Notes under the pieces: model-generated | Seen by the model: the letters and a program-made list of their open reading frames with translations, nothing else | What the model was told of the DNA's origin: nothing | Database searches by the model: none | Translations under genes and position numbers: made by a program | DNA from: Diphasiastrum complanatum | Taxonomy: Eukaryota; Streptophyta; Lycopodiopsida; Lycopodiales; Lycopodiaceae | Assembly: GCA_029204225.1 (NCBI GenBank) | Contig: CM055096.1 | Span: 74,549,148 to 74,613,147 of the forward strand | Reading direction: 5' to 3' | DNA length: 64,000 nucleotides | In this document: in pieces, positions 1 to 12,321 of the stretch | How the letters are laid out: each line of letters begins with the position of its first letter | How positions within the stretch are numbered: position 1 is the stretch's first letter

Positions 1-900
1 TGAAGACCAATGAGAAAAGTGTAGTGAAAATCAGCCGGAAATCCACTGAAAAAATGGCTAGAACGGCTGAAATACAGATGACAAACACCGCTAAAATCTG
101 AAAAACAGTAGGAAAATCTTGAAAAACCGCTGAAGTCGAAAAAAAAGAGCCGAAAAAATCGCTAAAAAGATCGGAAAACATCTAAAAGCAGTTGAATGAT
201 TGACGAAACACACCTCTAAAGTGTGGAAAACAGTAGGAGAGCTTCTGACAAACCGTTTAATCGCACAGGGCGACATGCAAGCATGCATGAAACATCTGAA
301 ATGGAGCTGAAAATGAGGTAACAACGGCGGCTGGGTGCACAGATGCGCAATTTGCAAGCAAAATTGCCGTCCTCCTCTAGATAGTGCGTTGCTCTCCTTC
401 ACTCCTAAAATGTGCAGCTGACAGTGAAACAGGCGATGGTGTGCTAAAAACACTCTGTAAAACCCCTTAAAATGATATAAGAAAGAGCTGAAAACGAGTT
501 GAAATGGGCTACGGTAAGCTACAGGCAAAACAGGCCGATGCAAATCTTGGAAAGACAGAACTAACGCTCCCCAAAACCTTGCACCCTACTCAAATGTGGC
601 TGAAGCAGACTCTGATGACTGTGGAAAATGAGATAGCGGCTGTTGCTAAAAACGTGGCTGGGTGCAAATGAAAGGTTGAAAAAACGAGCTATTGGATACC
701 TGGGAAAGCAACTGGAAACGCACTCGCGCACCTTGGGTCAATTGTAATTGAAGCGCCTCTTTTACTCCTTCAAAAACAGGCAGCAGATGTTTTAAAAAAA
801 TGCCTCTCTCGTTCAAAAATGCGCTGTAGGCAAAACATAACTATGGGCTTTGAATAAAGCAGCAGAGGACAAGTTTAAAACGGCTCGAAATCCAATGCCA
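1..900. repeat. A-rich cryptic simple repeat
   Basis: No gene is recognisable. The plus strand is full of short variants of CTGAAAA, GCTAAAA and CGGAAAA at irregular spacing, which looks like a decayed simple repeat or old satellite. Reading frames across it are low-complexity and match no family I know. Confidence 0.35.
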
Positions 901-1956
901 TCGTTGCTAATGGGCCGCTACTCATCATCAGATGGACGTGCTCTTATGAAATTACCTGAAAAACAAAAAAAGTGTTCTCTAAAGTTGGAAGCAAGAGACA
1001 CATGAATACAATCATGGTGCATAGCATTTTGCAACACACAAAATTGGACTATGTACATATATGTGGATTGACATGAGCCACATTATTCACAAAGAAGGAA
1101 CTTGTCTTTGCCAAAAATGCGAAGTGAATAACATTGGGACAAGGTCTTGTGGTATAGTCACCAAATAGATGTGTAGTTGTAGAAATAGATTACATTTCAA
1201 ACATTTGCAATGATCGATAGACTATCCAAGCGTTGCATTGTGTGAATGTCTACACAATCAGAAATAAAATCATATGATGTTATCCAAAATATTGTAAATA
1301 CATATACACAATTCGAATGAATATACATTATAATATCCATCATAACAAAATTTAGAAGGTTTGCAAGTAAAATATAGCAATGACAATTGCCACTAGTTTT
1401 TTTTTTTTTTTGCAATGTGTTAAACAACTAGCGGTCGGTTATATACAATACATATTTAACCTAGCAATGCCATGTCAGGAGCAAGCTCCAAGATGACGTT
1501 TGCTACTTTCAACAATAACATGGGTCTCCATCAATGCTCATGCTCTTTTTTTTTGCAAGTCGGTTGGTCTCCTACATTTTCTTAAATCAATCGTTTTTTT
1601 TCTTTTTCAACCTCCAAGTTCCTACATCTTTCAAAGCTAGCCGGTTACGCTTTATGCATTTAGTTCAAAAGTGCACTTGCAAATTGTTTATTGAAATTCA
1701 CATAGGAAATTAATTTTGTGCAATTTGAAACTTGGTATAAAATTAAAATAGTCTACAACCCTAATAACAAGCATAAATTTGAAGTACTTCAAGCTAAGTT
1801 TGCCAAAAAAAAATCCAAAGAGTAATGATATTTATTGTAACATGTATATATCTACTTTCTAAAAGTCAATATAAATGTAAGTGACTAAATGAAATATGTC
1901 AAAGTATTCCAAAAAATGTCTTCCTACTTTTGCATCAAGGAGGTAAGTTTTCTACT
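901..1956. other. AT-rich intergenic DNA, nothing recognised
   Basis: No coding domain, tRNA or transposon hallmark is visible. There is a run of about 15 T near 1397-1411. The short reading frame on the minus strand near 1197-1427 is anchored on this T-run and is not credible as a gene. Confidence 0.4.
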
Positions 1957-2074
1957 ACTCATATTTTTAGCCAATTTTTGGACTTTTGGCTTCATGCTTG
2001 TTTCAAGATCAATCAACTCATATTTTTAGCCGATTTTTGGACTTTTGGCTCCATGCTTGTTTCAAGATCAATCA
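1957..2074 (+). repeat. 59-bp tandem duplication (two copies)
   Basis: Two adjacent 59-bp copies (1957-2015 and 2016-2074) begin ACTCATATTTTTAGCC and end TTTCAAGATCAATCA. They differ at about two positions. The high similarity suggests a recent local duplication. No function is apparent. Confidence 0.9.
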
Positions 2075-2296
2075 TTAAATTTTAAAACCAACGGATTGGT
2101 TGTAGGACTTTGCCGGTTATTTGTGCAATGCATTCATATGTAGCATATTGTCATGGTTGTAGAATAACGTATAGATGCTTCCAAGCTGGTTTCACTCGAT
2201 CTTCTTCACGGTGTTTATGAAACTCAGTGCAAGTAGAATCTGGGCGGCATGATAATCCATATATTAACTTTCTTCTCTGATTCTGTTTCGTTCTTT

Positions 2297-2369
2297 GGGG
2301 ATGTAGCTCAGATGGTAGAGCGCTCGCTTAGCATGCGAGAGGTACGGGGATCGATACCCCGCATCTCCA
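2297..2369 (+). tRNA. tRNA-Ala (AGC)
   Basis: A complete 73-nt cloverleaf without intron. The acceptor stem GGGGATG pairs with CATCTCC (one G-U), followed by discriminator A. The D arm is GCTC...GAGC, the anticodon arm is CTCGC-TTAGCAT-GCGAG with anticodon AGC, and the T arm is CGGGG-ATCGATA-CCCCG. The internal A box (TAGCTCAGATGG) and B box (GGGATCGATACCC) for RNA polymerase III are present. CCA is not encoded, as expected for a eukaryotic nuclear gene. It decodes GCU and GCC codons. It stands alone, away from the retroelements, and has no sign of decay. Confidence 0.96.
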
Positions 2370-2374
2370 TTTTT
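2370..2374 (+). terminator. RNA polymerase III terminator
   Basis: Five T residues directly follow the tRNA-Ala gene, the normal polymerase III stop signal. This supports the gene being functional. Confidence 0.8.
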
Positions 2375-3181
2375 AGCATTTTGTTACGTTTTTGTTAAAG
2401 ATAAATATATTTGTTGTCACAATGCCTTTTTTCTCTTATGTATAAAATTTTTTTTCCATCGAGTCGTGGGAAATTGAGTTGAAGACATGACACATCCTAC
2501 GTTGCGACTTGGAATAGCTATGCATCCGAGAATTACTATCATAGTCAGATCATCAAAACGCAACTACCATTGTTGTTTTCCTCTTTTAGTAGCTGCTTGC
2601 GTGATCTCACTTGTTTGAAGAAATAATTATGTGATCAGCTGAGCGCTGTCGTATGAATTATTAAGTATCTTATGTTGTGTACTAAGGAAAGTGAAACAGC
2701 TTTCACTTGGGCATTGACTCATTCTCATTATGTGTTCGAGCCTCCCCTTGGAAACCAAGAAGCATTCTCATTATGTGGAGCAGTTCTCCTACAACAACAA
2801 AATGTTGCGTCACCAACGTTTCACATCATACTTTTCGAAGAAAATCCCACTTATTTCTCTGAAACTCGTGCTCTCGGCGGATATTATTTTACTGGTCAAG
2901 CCATCTTCTGGATATTTAGCAATTTGCCTGGCATTGTCTAGTCAGCATGGGGCTATAATCCAGATCTACCTCTCGTTGTCTTTCAAAATCAGGGTATGAC
3001 TTTTCTATGAGCATCGCAAGCTTCTTCTCTAAAAGTTCAATCAATGCCCGCTCCCTGTGCTATTGGATGATGCTCTTTCTCACCACAGGAACTTTTAGTG
3101 ATCTGGCTAAGAGCTTAGACGCTTGAGCTTCTAAACTATAATGAAAACCAAAATGATATTCTGGAACTTACGGTGTGACTA
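2375..3181. other. Intergenic DNA, nothing recognised
   Basis: Two overlapping 89-codon frames on the plus strand (about 2672-2999) have no family resemblance that I can see. No transposon termini are visible. Confidence 0.3.
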
Positions 3182-3319
3182 TTTCACAAACTTTACCTGC
3201 ATAAGCAGATGCCATTCCTATCATGGATAGTCACAAACTTACACTTGCATTTGCAGATCCCTATCATGGGTAGTCACAAACTTTATACTTCATTTGTAGA
3301 TGCCATTCCTACTATGTTT
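3182..3319 (+). repeat. Degenerate tandem repeat, about 45 bp, three copies
   Basis: Three successive copies start with TCACAAACTT and carry a GCAGAT or GTAGATGCC block followed by CCTATCATGG or a variant. Unit lengths are about 43 to 49 bp, with substitutions and small indels. Confidence 0.6.
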
Positions 3320-3769
3320 ACATATCAACCTATACTTCTTAAAAACTTTCTATTCAATTCTCGAAAACAAGTATGATAGGAGAAAATTGGCAGTCCAGAG
3401 TCTCGAATTCCCAACTACTTAAATGCAAGGATCTTATAGCCCAAATAGCTATGGGTACGAATTCTATGGTTATAGATGCCATTTTGTGTGGACTGTTATG
3501 CCAACGTGAATTTATTCATGCTTCCTGATTTGTTTTGATTTGTTCCACTGGCAAGAAAAGAAGAATCTATCTACACCCACATCATAATATTCCATCCTTA
3601 GAGCTATAGTCTTGATTTTTCTAATAAAAAATAGAATTATAATAACTAGATTCTTGAGACATATCTAGTTGCCATTTTAATCTTGTTAGAAACTAGCTAT
3701 CTCAAAGAAAATTAAGCTAAAAATCATTTAGACTTCTGTGTAATTCTCTAGAAAATTGCCCAACTTTCA

Positions 3770-4868
3770 AAATTGCATAGAAAATTAGCACACAACAAAG
3801 ATTGATCCCAAAAGGATATAGGAAGATTTACACCTAACCTCATGCTTTGGCACCTTCACATAAAGTTCTATTCTTTCTCTTGGCCATTCCATTTTGTTGT
3901 GGTGTCCTTGGGCTTATGTACTCCCTTTTGATCCCATGTTCTTCACAAAAGCCCTTGAACTTGGCAGATATGTACTATCCACCATTGTCACTCCTCAAAT
4001 ACTTGATTTTTGTGGAAAATTGAACTTCCCTTGCAATCTTGAATTTAACAAAGACATCAAACACCTCATCGTTGCTCTTTAGTAGATATACCCAACAAGA
4101 TCTACTAAAATCATCAATGAATGTAACATACATCTTAGCACCACTAATGCCAATTGTAGATAAACCATGAATATCCAAATGCACAAGATGGAAAGGCTTA
4201 CTTGATATTGATGTAGATCTCTTGTAAGGTAACCTATGTGAAAGTGCAAATTGTTCACAAACATGACTAATGCTTGACAAAGATTTGAATAGAGCAAAAA
4301 CAACTTTCGTTTTTTCCATCACCTCCAATGACTTGAAGTTGAGATCTCCTTGTGCCATACCTCTTGATTTGACATGTCCTCTTTTGCCATACATACAACT
4401 TGGTTAGCAACAACACAAGCATCAAGTTTGAACAATTTACCTTGTCTCTTCCCCTTTGCAATCAATTCATCTTCTTTCTTGATCAAAAAAGCACCACCAA
4501 CAGACTCCACCTTGAATCCCTTATCAAGCAATCGACTCACACTAAGAAGGTTCTTAGTAACAGAAGGAATGAACAAAACATCTCTCAATCACATTCCTAT
4601 TAGCAAAAAGGAAAATAGGAATTGTGCCAATCTCTTTGATTGCACACTCACCATCATTGGCCATGTAGATCACCTTCTTGTCACCTTTAAATGCCATCAA
4701 AGATTAGTAGTACTCCTCATGATATGTCATGTGTGATGTAGCTCCACTATCAATCCACCAAGGATCAATGTCTCCATCATTAGCCAACAAGCAAGATGAC
4801 ATAACAAAAGCATTATTTGAGAGCTTTTCATCAACACCATATTCATCTATAGTTAGGTTGGTTTGTTT
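3770..4868 (-). pseudogene. Decayed Ty1/copia protease-integrase fragment
   Basis: Reading right to left, this matches the middle of the intact copia polyprotein at 17508-21458: a gag linker, the protease motif WWIDSGATSHM, the pre-integrase region, then integrase with DIHG and RSDNGG (first two catalytic Asp). It stops just past the third catalytic position. Several frameshifts split it. The third catalytic residue is changed: the usual GVAERK reads GMAKRK (codon AAG at 3879-3881), so Glu is Lys. Both ends are truncated, with no gag N-terminus, RT, RNase H or LTR attached. It belongs to the same or a sister family of the intact element. Confidence 0.88.
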
Positions 4869-5745
<877 letters not shown>

Positions 5746-7200
5746 TTACACTTTGTTGGGAATACCCCCAACATGACCCATGGCCTGAAGTAGTGCCGGT
5801 CCCTTGGGACTTTGCCGGTTCAGTGAAGCATCCTCTTTGCCCGCCTCTGGTGGATCAGGTAGCCCGTGACGTCTTCCATAAAGTTGAGGCGGTCTAGTTT
5901 CTTCAAGTCCTTGGGCGTGTGGAGGGACTTGTGGACTCTTGTCAGCTAGTTTTGGTCGACCCACACTTGGAATCGGTGCGTCCAAGGATCTCCAAGGAAG
6001 GCAGCTCGGTAATATACACGAGCGACTGGCAGCTGATCTTCGACTTTGTCGAAAGCTAGCGCCTTATTAGGATCAAAGAATATGGTGGGAAGAAAATCAT
6101 CCCATTTGTTTTCAATGGCAAATGTTCTAAGTCCCAAGCGTAAGTGGCTGTCGCGTGGACTGTTGGATCAGGACCCATTTGGATCATCGTGTACATGGTA
6201 AGAAGTGCATGTTCACCCATAATTGTTGCAGACTTGTCACATAGGCCTTGATGGCTGCTCTGGTTGTGGTTGGAGGGCGGGTAATGCTTGCATCTCCTTG
6301 CTCTTTATTGTTTGAGCTAAAATCGATATCTGCCAGCTGTCTCTTGATGACTCGTGGGGATACTTTGATAGGAATTCATTTATTTTCTCTTCCACGGACT
6401 TTGGTCTTCGCACCCGTATCCGTTGGTCCTTGGTCTTGGCCTTCGGACCCTTGATCTTGGCTAAATCCCCCTGCTGCTTGCTGGCTTTGGTCCTGGCTTG
6501 TATTGGCCTGCACAGCGTCAAAAATAGGTGGTGGTGGAATTACCACGGAGGTGGGCTAGGCCTTTTTCTCCATGAATTGTTGGCAAGCCTTGCGGGATTG
6601 TTTGGTCTGGGCGAGATCGTGAGTTGCGCTTGCCCGATATTTATTGAACTCTACCTGGTAGTTGTTCAAGGTTTGCCTATAGACCTACACCTGACGTCGT
6701 AGGAGATTCATTTCTGATTCAGATAGCAGCCTTGAGTCTGGTGCAAGTTGAGCTAATCAGACGAGCTTTTCATTCTGTAGGGCCTTGACTTCTGCCCCCA
6801 TGCGCGTATTTTCTGTTTCCAATATTTGTAATTGTGCCTGGATGGGAGCAAGCCATTGGGACACTTCGGATTGAAACTCTCGCACCTTAGTGGAGGCCTC
6901 TATAAACGCTTTGGATATAAAGATTGAGGCCCTCCTCCTTCTACCGTAGCTTGGCAATCTCCCAGTGTCCTTCTTGTTCATGTTGTTGAGCTAAAATCAG
7001 CTCGTGCTGTAGCTTTGTGAGTTCCGCTCACAGTTGTGTTTTGCTTGTGGCCAAGTGTAATACCCTACTTTCCAAGATAGCTATGGCCGCAACCGCCTCC
7101 AGGATGTATTTACCCAGAGTCTGGTACACCGTCGTTAGGTCAGTGGGAGCAGCCAGTACACTAGCACTGGTAGGAGCTTGTGTTGTATCGGCCCCGACAA
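5746..7200 (-). pseudogene. Unrecognised gag-like remnant
   Basis: Reading right to left, consecutive minus-strand frames form a broken coding region. It has a segment beginning MALALVVGADTTQ, a helix-rich part (KAFIEASTKVREFQ, LQILETENTRMGAEV) that looks like coiled coil, a basic patch (KGPKAKTKDQRIRVRRPK), and a C-terminal part with RTFAIENKWDDFL and FLGDPWTHRFQVWV. Several stops and frameshifts interrupt it. No zinc knuckle, protease or RT motif is visible, so gag is inferred only from position and composition. Directly upstream (7201-7585) is a piece of the LTR found in the non-autonomous element at 11063-16149, so this may be the gag of its autonomous partner. Confidence 0.4.
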
Positions 7201-7585
7201 CCAAGGCGAGAGCCATGACAACATTCCAGCAAGGGAGGCTGAGACTTGGTTGGAGCTCGTCCTGAGTCGCAACCCGCACTCCCCTATAGTATTGGTGTGA
7301 TTCGGCACCCCCCCTCATACCAAGCACTCTTCCCAAGCTGGTAAAACACATTTTCTCTCTCTAGGATTTTCTCTTTCTAGAAAGTCATTTTTTCTCTCTA
7401 TATTTTATTGATCCCTAGGCTTCCTTTAATCATGCCTAGATCGTGTGAGGTGATTGCACATCGATCTGAGCTCTCTGGACTTTGCTAGAACCGATCAAAG
7501 ATTTTCAGCCATAGGAACTTGGCGCCAGCTGGATTCTGGTCACAGTGGCGCCGGAAGTAAAGCTTATGAAGATAGCTTTACAGCA
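7201..7585 (-). repeat. Truncated LTR related to the 11063-16149 element
   Basis: This stretch matches 11841-12307 and 15676-16149, the 5' parts of the two LTRs of the non-autonomous element, in the same minus orientation. It ends on the right with TTTACAGCA where those LTRs end TTTACAACA. It lacks about 80 bp of the GGCGCC-rich block, keeping two GGCGCC sites. On the left the match stops at 7201, where the gag-like frame continues. Confidence 0.8.
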
Positions 7586-8777
7586 GAAGAAGGCAAGAAT
7601 GGAGCAGAAAGGGTTTGACGTGGGGATGAAAAATTGATGACTTGCATCCACGCCAGAGTGTCAGGAGACAACTGAGAATCGGAGGGATTAAACGTGAGAG
7701 GAGCAACGGTCACAGCGGAGGATGCGATGGTCATGGACGGAGTAGTGAATAATGGAGTAGAAACGAAAGTGGTATCAACAGAGAAAATGGAAATGGAAAC
7801 AGAAATAGTTGTGAATGGAACAGAAAGAGGGGTAGTAACAACAGAGACCGGAGTAGAGAGTTGCACGGAAGAAGAAGTGGTGGTGATTGATGGAGTCGTT
7901 AGTGCGGTGGTGGTGGTGCGTCTTCAGGTAGCAGGTGGAGATGAAGATGTAGAGATAGTGCCACACATTCCTTTGCTGGTTGTTGTGTTAGTAACTGCAG
8001 GTTGGGAGGAGGTGGATGCTTGAGATGGCAGATAAAGGTTAGTATGCGGTACGATGGAAGACAAAAGAGATGAGCAGTGGAAGCTGTGCACTTTCTCCTT
8101 GAGAAGTGCGCAGACAAAGTTACACAACAGGGGGCCTGTTGCGATACGGTCACGGTTGTTGGGTTTGATGGAGGTGGTCAGTTTGAGAATGAGGAAGCTA
8201 TGTCAGTCGTATGGCACAACTGAGGGGCCAGAAAATTCGAGAAAGGATTCCACTATCTGACTCAGTAGCTTGGACTGGATTCTGTCCTTGCAAAATGTTT
8301 AAATAACCAGAAAGTTATTCAACAGATGCGCAGCCTAAATGACGAGTTCCATGATAGCATCTATCAAGTAATCATTGTTAGTCTGGATTGGGATTTCTGG
8401 TGCAGTTTGGATGACGAAAGGTTTGATCAGAGTTTTGGCTTGGCGGTGGGAGATGGGCAGACGATCACCGGACATATGCCAATGGTGACCATCGAGTTTG
8501 CATTAATCTTGACCTTGTACATGGTACCTTGGTACAGGAAGTGGAAGCGTGTCTTCGGCGCTTCCCAGGTGGTGTAAGCGTGAAGGGCAAGGCCCATGTT
8601 AATCTCATAACTGAAAAGCGTCGGGAAAAATTTTACTGCCTCAAGAAGTGGGCCGGCTGTCTGTAGCCATGGTTAGATCAGAGCATTAGAGGATAAGGGC
8701 CAAATCTGTGTGGCATCGGAGATTTCACACTAGATCACCTGCTTGGTGCCAGAGTCTTCAGAGGATGAGGAGGCCAT
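7586..8777 (-). pseudogene. Second gag-like remnant, start near 8777
   Basis: A minus-strand frame opens with ATG at about 8777 (MASSSSEDSGTKQVI, then a TAG stop). It continues through further stops with plausible protein such as LLEAVKFFPTLFSYEIN and FHFLYQGTMYKVKINANS, then becomes Ser/Thr/Pro-rich near 7564-7866. It lies about 250 bp downstream of a minus-strand TATA box. The plan (TATA, leader, ATG, long frame) fits the 5' end of an LTR-element transcript. No conserved domain is recognised and the frame is broken several times. Confidence 0.4.
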
Positions 8778-9029
8778 GTTAGCAGTGATGATTAAAGGTC
8801 GAAAAAGTAGAAAGAATGGTGAAAAGGGTAAAAAGGTGTGGAAACGACAAAAATTTGTGAATTACGAGCATTGGATGACAAGAATTATAGTTCAGAGCGC
8901 AGATATGGGTTCGTATGAGCATATGATAGCTTGTAGGAAACTTGGTCGCAAACAGAGAACTTGGTAATTTCAGTGTAAATTTCGACAGAGCTTTGCTAGC
9001 AAATGTGACAAATGACTCGAATTCAGCCC

Positions 9030-9036
9030 TTATATA
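9030..9036 (-). promoter_or_regulatory. Candidate TATA box (retroelement)
   Basis: The minus strand reads GCTATATAAGGGCTG. It is placed about 250 bp upstream of the gag-like ATG near 8777. Probably the promoter of a gypsy-type LTR that also follows the pol fragment ending at 9894. Confidence 0.45.
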
Positions 9037-9039
9037 GCG

Positions 9040-9893
9040 GAATTTAGAGTGCATATTAGGTGAAATCTACTTTCCCTTGTTTAGTTCCACCCAAATTATG
9101 GCAGGGACCTTCTTCACAAAATTCTAAGACCTCAGAGAAGTCTGCGAGAATTCAGAAGGTGATTTGACTGCCATGCGAAGGTTATGCGAGGGTTCAGACT
9201 GTCTGCAAGGGTTCAACTCTTGCAGGAATTGATCTCTCGCACAACTTGTTTCTATGATTAGATTTTAGAGATCAGACCATGTAGGCAGGCTAATTTCACT
9301 ACTCTGATTCCATTTAGACACCTTGCGAGGGTTGGTAGGATGATCTTGATGCTCTGCGAAGGTTATGAAGATTCAGCTTCTGAGAACCCTCTCACACACT
9401 AAAAAATGATGATTACTCCATCAAAAACTCTCGCGGAGATTTTCATGGATGCATCTGGGTCAGATCTAGTGACTGTCCAAGTTTCAAGAGCTATCTCCCA
9501 GGGAATCTCAAAAAATCATGAAAAAAATACTCTTTTAGATTGTTTTGACGAGATTTTAAGATTTTTTGATTTTTAACTTTTGCAATCTGGCAATCAGCTT
9601 CATCCATGCTTGATCTGACTGTTGGTAGTTCTTTGGAAGTTCTGATGGACATTTGGTAACAGATCTATTAATCTTTGGTGAATTTTGCCCTTAATTTGTC
9701 ATAGTTACTGAGATCGAGGTCTCTGATCTACAAATTTAGTGGACTTATTGTCAACTCTGATGATCTACTTCCTTCTTGATTTCCTCTGGATCTGGATCCT
9801 GATGGATTTCTCCGATCTTGTCAGATCTGGCCGAATCTTGAAGGATCTAGCTGGATTTGGCTTGATCTTTTTAGATTTAGTGATGATGGTCTA
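9040..9893 (-). repeat. Probable gypsy LTR or 3' untranslated region
   Basis: This region lies between the integrase stop at 9894 and the TATA box near 9033, so it may be U3 of an LTR. It has irregular repeats of TCTGCGAGGGTT-like and GATCTGG-like words, but no clear TG...CA ends that I can fix by eye. No other gene is visible. Confidence 0.35.
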
Positions 9894-11062
9894 TCAAAAT
9901 AGCTTTTTGTAATGTGCCACCATCAATCTGGATCTATCTCGCTGTGGTGGCCAGTACTTGTGCAACTGGCTACCATTGATGGGTGTATCGAACGGTGTTC
10001 CATCTAGCTTCTCTAAATTCACGGCTCCATGATTAAGAATTTTCTTGATCTGATAAGGACCTTCGCTTGTGAATTTTAATTTTCCTTTGATCGCCTTGGT
10101 TTTATACATCAAGACCAGATCTCCTGAGTGAAGATCCTTCTTTTGTAACCTATGATCATGCCATGCTTTGCGTCTTTCCTTTTCAGCTGCCAGTGCATGC
10201 ACAACTAGTAAGCGTGTTTCACAGAGTTTATGTAGAGCTTCCTGGCGTAGTTGTAGAGATTTGGATTCATTCAGGCGTTGCGTTGTAGCAATCCTTAATG
10301 AAAGAATTAGAAACTCTACTGGCATTACAACATCCTAACCATATACCAATTGGAAGGGTGTTTGATCAGTGTTTCCTTTATATGCTGTCCTGAATGCCCA
10401 CAAAGCAGCATGCAACTTATGTTCCCAATCTAATCTGCTAGCTTCAACTGTTTTCGTGAGCACGCTACACAGGATCTGATTGGATGATTATGCTTGTCCA
10501 TTACCACTAGGATAGTAAGGCGTACTGGTTCTGTGGATCACAAAGAATTCCTCCAACAGGACCTTGATGGTCTCAATGATGAAATGACTTCCGTGATCGC
10601 TGACTAGATCCATTGGGCATCCAAAGCGCACAATGATATTTTCATAAAGAAACTTGGCAGTGGTCCTAGCATCAGCTACTCTTACTACCTTGGCTTCAAC
10701 CCACTTGGTGCGATAGTCCGTGGCTACGATTATGTATCGAGCTTGGGAGCTCCTTGCTACAAAGTGAATTGGACCGATGTAATCCAATCCCGACTTTTCG
10801 AATGGTGCTTGGGCTAAGATCGGGTGAAGTAGGTCATAATTCAATCTCATTGGTCTCCTCACCCTTTGGCACATATCACACTTTTTCAAGTATTCCTACG
10901 TATCCTTATGAATCGTTGGCCACCAACATCCTGATTGTAGGATCTTGCGAACTGTAATGTCGGATGCAAAATGGCCTCCACCCATGCCTTCATGCGAAAG
11001 CAAAATGATCTGGGTGGCCTCATGAGGGAGAATACACTGCCAAAGAATCCCGTTTGGACCTC
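9894..11062 (-). pseudogene. Ty3/gypsy integrase, 3' third of a split pol
   Basis: Right to left: an HHCC zinc-binding domain (SHEGMGGGHFASD, then KKCDMCQRV), the integrase core with SGLDYIGPI and LVSDHGSHF (catalytic Asp residues), and a C-terminal domain with SGDLVLMYKTK and GPYQIKKIL. Nonsense codons lie at 10896-10898, at 10488-10490 (exactly where the third catalytic Glu is expected after SGNGQA) and near 10334, so it cannot make active integrase. The frame begins at 11062, where the non-autonomous element inserted, and its upstream part resumes at 16150. Confidence 0.9.
11058..11062. repeat. Target-site duplication ACCTC (left copy)
   Basis: ACCTC directly precedes the left LTR, and the same five bases follow the right LTR at 16150-16154. 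Five bp is the usual duplication made by LTR-element integrases. Confidence 0.93.
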
Positions 11063-12307
11063 TGTAGCGCAGGCATCCCAAAGGGAGCCGGGAACCACGA
11101 CTTAGCTTCCCAGCCTTCAACTCTTGCCATCCAAACCCACTTGACATACAAGCAGCCAACTCGCCAACAACGATCAGACTTAACCAACTTGAAGTTCCGA
11201 AAACCAACATTGAGATCCAACCTGGCGCCATGCCAGATTGGGAGTCCCGACGTGGGTGACTTCCCTCCAAGCAAGCCGCCCGACATACATCAAACTTAAC
11301 CAACTCGAAGCTTCGTTACAAACGAGTAACATCCATTCCAAGCAAGCGGTCTGACTTACATCAGACTTAACCAACTGAAAGCTTCGTCACGAGCGCTGGA
11401 AGCCAACCTGGCGCCACGCCAGACTGGATAGCCATAAACAGGTAACATCCACCCAAGCAAGCCATCCAACTCAGTCGACAGGTTAGAGCCCGTTCCCCAA
11501 GAGCTTAACCCATTCACGTTCATGCAAGGAACACTCAGAACCACAAGCCGCGACAGATATGGAAACAACCAGTTCTTGGACCAAATGGTCCCGACAGCAT
11601 ACCGCTAGCGCCACGGACCGAATGGTCCCGACGGCATACCGCTAGCGTCCCGGGATACGACCCTCAGCTATGTGCCAAGTTAAAAATTTTGAAAGCGGCC
11701 TTACAACTGGCGCTTTTACCGAACACTGAAACCCAGAAGGTAATCAGAGTCAGTTTGAGAAAAATCCCACTTTATTGATAAATCTGAGAAGGTTACATTT
11801 CAAGTGTGTGACCGACCCTAGTCTCCGGGGCGCTAGCATGCCAAGGCGAGAGCCATGACAACATTCCAGCAAGGGAGGCTGAGACTTGGTTGGAGCTCGC
11901 CCTGAGTCGCAACCTGCACTCCCCTATAGTATTGGTGTGATTCGGCACCTCCCCTCATACCAAGCACTCTACCTAAGCTGGTAAAGCACGTTTTTCTCTC
12001 TCTAGGATTTTCTCTTTCTAGAAAGTCATTTTATCTCTCTAGATTTTATTGATCCCCAGGCTTCCTTTAATCATGCCTAGATCGTGTGAGGTGATTGCAC
12101 ATCGATCTGAGCTCTCTGGACTCCGCTAGAACCGATCAAAGATTTTCAGCCATAGGAACTTGGCGCCGGTTGGATTCTGGTCACAGTGGCGCCGGGAGCG
12201 GCGCCGGCGCCGTTGGAGCCGGGAGCAGCAGGGGCGCTGCTGGCGCCGGAGACATAGCTGGCGCCAATGGCGCCGGAAGTAAAGCTTGTAAAGGTAGCTT
12301 TACAACA
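11063..12307 (-). repeat. 3' LTR of the non-autonomous element
   Basis: It begins TGTAGCGCAGG and ends GCTTTACAACA on the plus strand (TG...CA). The minus strand carries AATAAA at 11771-11776, a possible polyadenylation signal. The last 130 bp are rich in GGCGCC. The small Gly/Ala plus-strand frame inside it is a by-product of that repeat. Confidence 0.92.
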
Positions 12308-12321
12308 TCCACCCCACCTTT
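12308..12321 (-). promoter_or_regulatory. Polypurine tract of the non-autonomous element
   Basis: On the minus strand AAGGTGGGGTGGA abuts the 3' LTR. This is the expected plus-strand DNA primer site. Confidence 0.7.

Noticed and set aside
2672-2999. Two overlapping plus-strand frames of 89 codons
   Set aside because: Neither resembles a known protein, and overlapping frames of equal length suggest chance.
4374-4736. Plus-strand frames opposite the copia fragment
   Set aside because: Antisense shadows of copia coding sequence; the same happens at 20179-20460.
10896-11303. Minus-strand frame running from the LTR into gypsy integrase
   Set aside because: The first half is LTR sequence; the fusion is created by the insertion and has no independent meaning.
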